Source: a virus. Taken from it: DNA of 35,628 nucleotides. Of the stretch, positions 34,565 to 35,628 are shown in pieces. Position numbers and translations under genes: made by a program. Where the stretch lies: the IMG/VR virus record IMGVR_UViG_3300035192_000045, positions 1 to 35,628 of that record; one strand, written 5' to 3'. The notes under the pieces are model-generated. The model was not told the origin of the DNA. It saw only the letters and a program-made list of their open reading frames with translations, and did no database searches. The stretch's first letter is position 1. Each line of letters begins with the position of its first letter.

Positions 34565-34845
34565 ACTTCGACCTTTCCTAAGAGTTCATCTACCGTGAAG
34601 AGGGTATAGGACTCGCCCTCGTGAGTGATGGGGATTCCGCCGTGTTTCTCGTAGATAACGAGATCACCGGGAGAGAGGGCGGAAGGGAAATCGGGTCCGA
34701 TCGCGAGGACGCGGGCCTTGGAGGTGTGGTGCTGGGTGGGGAGGTAGATGGAACCATGCTTAGGGGGAGATTTGAGAAGTTTGCAGAGGACACGAGATCC
34801 GCAGACGCGGAGAGGAGAAATCGTTTTCGTTGTGGAGTCTGACAT
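34561..34845 (-). CDS. Phage GroES-like co-chaperonin, 94 aa
   Basis: Near-standard Cpn10 length. LRVCGSRVLCKLL (12-24) matches the first strand, HGSIYLP (30-36) sits where the GroES mobile loop carries its hydrophobic tripeptide, ARVLAIGP (44-51) and LSPGDLVIYEKHGG (57-70) match the later barrel strands, and the C-terminus ends like GroES. It would cap host GroEL while folding capsid proteins. First gene of the late operon, four bases overlapping the small terminase. Confidence 0.85.
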   Translation of the reverse strand: MSDSTTKTISPLRVCGSRVLCKLLKSPPKHGSIYLPTQHHTSKARVLAIGPDFPSALSPGDLVIYEKHGGIPITHEGESYTLFTVDELLGKVEV

Positions 34846-34929
34846 TCCGGCCCCTTCCTGTATGGTTTTACGGACACTGTATGGGGAAGTAGACTTCCCT
34901 TGTATACTTTTTCACACAGTGTATGCTGA
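34846..34929 (-). promoter_or_regulatory. GroES leader with operator-like inverted repeat
   Basis: About 80 bases between the -10 box and the GroES start. A 7-bp inverted repeat (arms 34884-34890 and 34893-34899, GGGAAGT/ACTTCCC, two-base spacer) lies in the transcribed leader. CTGTATGG occurs at 34858-34865 and 34877-34884, and GTGTATG at 34919-34925. These may bind a repressor or activator; no protein is known for them. Confidence 0.5.
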
Positions 34930-34958
34930 ATTGTACAGTATTTGGGGCGCGGTGTCAA
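34930..34958 (-). promoter_or_regulatory. Consensus sigma70 promoter for the late operon
   Basis: On the - strand TTGACA (34953-34958) and TACAAT (34930-34935) are separated by 17 bases, an almost perfect host-type promoter. It points at the GroES-terminase-capsid genes. It is the strongest promoter-like sequence I found in the window. Confidence 0.85.
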
Positions 34959-35155
34959 GGACAATTTTTTGATTTATTTTTGGGTTGCGGAAGGGAGTAG
35001 TGGGTTCTACAACCCCCAGCCCCCGCTTTCCATAGTCGGAGGGGGTCCGGCGGCCCGCTCCCGCTTGCAATCCCCGTCCCATCCCGCTCGCAAGGCGGCC
35101 CTATCTCCCCACAAACCACACCAGGCCGTGTGGAGTCGGCCTGAGGAATACCTAA
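34959..35155. other. Non-coding stretch upstream of the late promoter
   Basis: No convincing gene on either strand. It starts AT-rich (34961-34990) and turns into C-rich sequence with scattered GGCGGCC-type tracts. A small hairpin lies at its right end (separate entry). No tRNA fold was seen. It may be a binding or upstream-element region for the promoter. Confidence 0.5.
35123..35142 (-). terminator. Possible terminator after the zinc-finger gene
   Basis: AGGCCG and CGGCCT form a 6-bp stem around an 8-base loop, 14 bases past the stop of the 35156-35413 gene. Only a weak U-rich stretch follows, so termination is uncertain and transcripts may continue toward the late promoter. Confidence 0.35.
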
Positions 35156-35413
35156 CTACAGAGTAGCGGGGTCGAACAGCCCTAGCTGCGTGAGGGTCTT
35201 GTGATTAGGACACAGCCACGCGACGCGCCCCGCGACCTCCACCGGCTCGGTGCGATGCACGAACCCACACGCGGCGCAAGGGACATGCTTTGCGTGGGCG
35301 TACACTCTCCGCCTACGGCGACGGTGTTGGGCCTTGGCGCACGTCTCGCTGCACGTCACCCGTGAGGTCGCGGTTTCGAAAATCCTCCGGCAAATCACGC
35401 AATTTTTGATCAT
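35156..35413 (-). CDS. Two-zinc-site, Arg-rich protein, 85 aa
   Basis: ATG 35413 has AGGAGGA nearby; an earlier in-frame ATG lacks a site. C5-x2-C8 with C21-x3-C25 forms a first zinc finger of the type used in small phage DNA-binding proteins, followed by an Arg run (31-36). C46-x2-C49 and C68, H71 form a second site. It has its own promoter and could be an early regulator of the nearby late promoter; this is inference. Confidence 0.65.
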   Translation of the reverse strand: MIKNCVICRRIFETATSRVTCSETCAKAQHRRRRRRVYAHAKHVPCAACGFVHRTEPVEVAGRVAWLCPNHKTLTQLGLFDPATL

Positions 35414-35448
35414 AAATCCTCCTGGCGGCATAATCGCCGTCAAGTATG

Positions 35449-35476
35449 TATATACTACGACCGGTGTATGTGTCAA
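35449..35476 (-). promoter_or_regulatory. Sigma70 promoter of the zinc-finger gene
   Basis: TTGACA (35471-35476) and TATATA (35449-35454) on the - strand with a 16-base spacer, placing transcription start just upstream of the 35413 ATG. A GTGTATG motif (35464-35470) abuts the -35 box, shared with the late promoter region. Confidence 0.7.
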
Positions 35477-35497
35477 GTGCTGTCGGAGGTGGTAATC

Positions 35498-35525
35498 GTA
35501 AAAATAAACGGCCCGCTGTGGCGGG
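35498..35525 (-). terminator. Rho-independent terminator for a transcript from outside the window
   Basis: CCCGC (35512-35516) and GCGGG (35521-35525) form a 5-bp stem with TGTG loop, and the - strand continues with a T-rich GTTTATTTTTAC run. A gene to the right of the window probably ends here. Its coding end may be one of two short open frames at 35544-35628. Confidence 0.55.
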
Positions 35526-35543
35526 AACGGAATTATGCTGCCT

Positions 35544-35628
35544 TCAATCCGTCCTAGTATGACTCATTATGCTGTATGCTGCGACTTCTCTCTTCATTTT
35601 TGACTTTTTGGAGTAAAACCACAGGGGG
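35544..35628 (-). other. Right-edge sequence, possible 3' end of a gene
   Basis: Two - strand frames are open from the edge, ending at TGA 35544 and TAG 35554. Each is under 30 codons, so I cannot say which, if either, is coding. ATTATGCTG occurs twice here (35532-35540 overlapping the left boundary, and 35566-35574), and CTGTATG once (35572-35578). Confidence 0.3.

Noticed and set aside
34911-34940. A + strand promoter-like pair (TTCACA and TACAGT, 17 bases apart)
   Set aside because: It overlaps the far better - strand promoter and no convincing + strand gene follows before the window ends.
34959-35155. Possible tRNA or structured RNA
   Set aside because: I could not fold a cloverleaf or find a T-loop consensus; only short hairpins are present.
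1-35628. CRISPR array, insertion sequence or integrase/attachment site
   Set aside because: No regularly spaced repeats, transposase, terminal inverted repeats or recombinase motifs were seen.

Overview
The window is most likely part of the genome of a tailed double-stranded DNA bacteriophage (Caudoviricetes) with podovirus-like architecture. The evidence is a large terminase, portal, scaffold, HK97-like major capsid protein, adaptor, P22 gp10-like tail protein and large ejection-type internal proteins, with no sheath, tube or tape-measure gene. A spanin-like lysis module suggests a Gram-negative host. I see no integrase, repressor or RNA polymerase. The PolA has Phe at the 762-equivalent position. 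Both points fit a lytic lifestyle but do not prove one. Neither end shows a recognisable terminal repeat, so this is probably a linear segment or an arbitrarily opened genome. The partial reading frame at the left edge suggests it is not cut at a natural end.

Layout. (1) 1-3660, + strand: an AT-richer array of very small, tightly coupled accessory genes. Many encode Cys-rich zinc-ribbon or membrane mini-proteins, and one is a PD-(D/E)XK (MmcB-like) protein. (2) 3660-9290, + strand: a GC-rich replication block. It holds a putative radical-SAM-like remnant, a fusion of an Fe-S uracil-DNA glycosylase with a proofreading PolA DNA polymerase, a zinc protein, a DUF3987-like ATPase with a degenerate P-loop, and an HTH protein. 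(3) 9268-34845, - strand, read right to left: the late operon GroES - TerS - TerL - small gene - portal - small overlapping gene - scaffold - unknown - cement - major capsid - 703-aa fiber-like protein - terminator - small genes and LamG-like protein - HNH - adaptor - two fiber proteins - lysis genes - gp10-like tail protein - GNAT - three internal/ejection-type proteins, the last of 1498 aa. The + and - blocks converge and overlap by 23 bp near 9280. (4) 34846-35628: the regulatory right end, with two near-consensus sigma70 promoters on the - strand, recurrent [CG]TGTATG motifs, inverted repeats, one zinc-finger gene and a terminator for a transcript entering from outside.

How the parts fit. 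The polymerase fusion could couple removal of uracil to genome synthesis. The late operon starts with a phage GroES, placing a chaperonin cofactor ahead of all capsid genes under a strong host-type promoter. The lysis genes lie inside the tail module. C/G strand asymmetry follows the physical + strand across the inversion of gene direction, which points to a replication- or packaging-linked cause. The best candidates for unusual biology are the UDG-PolA fusion, the capsid-operon GroES, the out-of-frame spanin-like pair, and the cluster of zinc mini-proteins.
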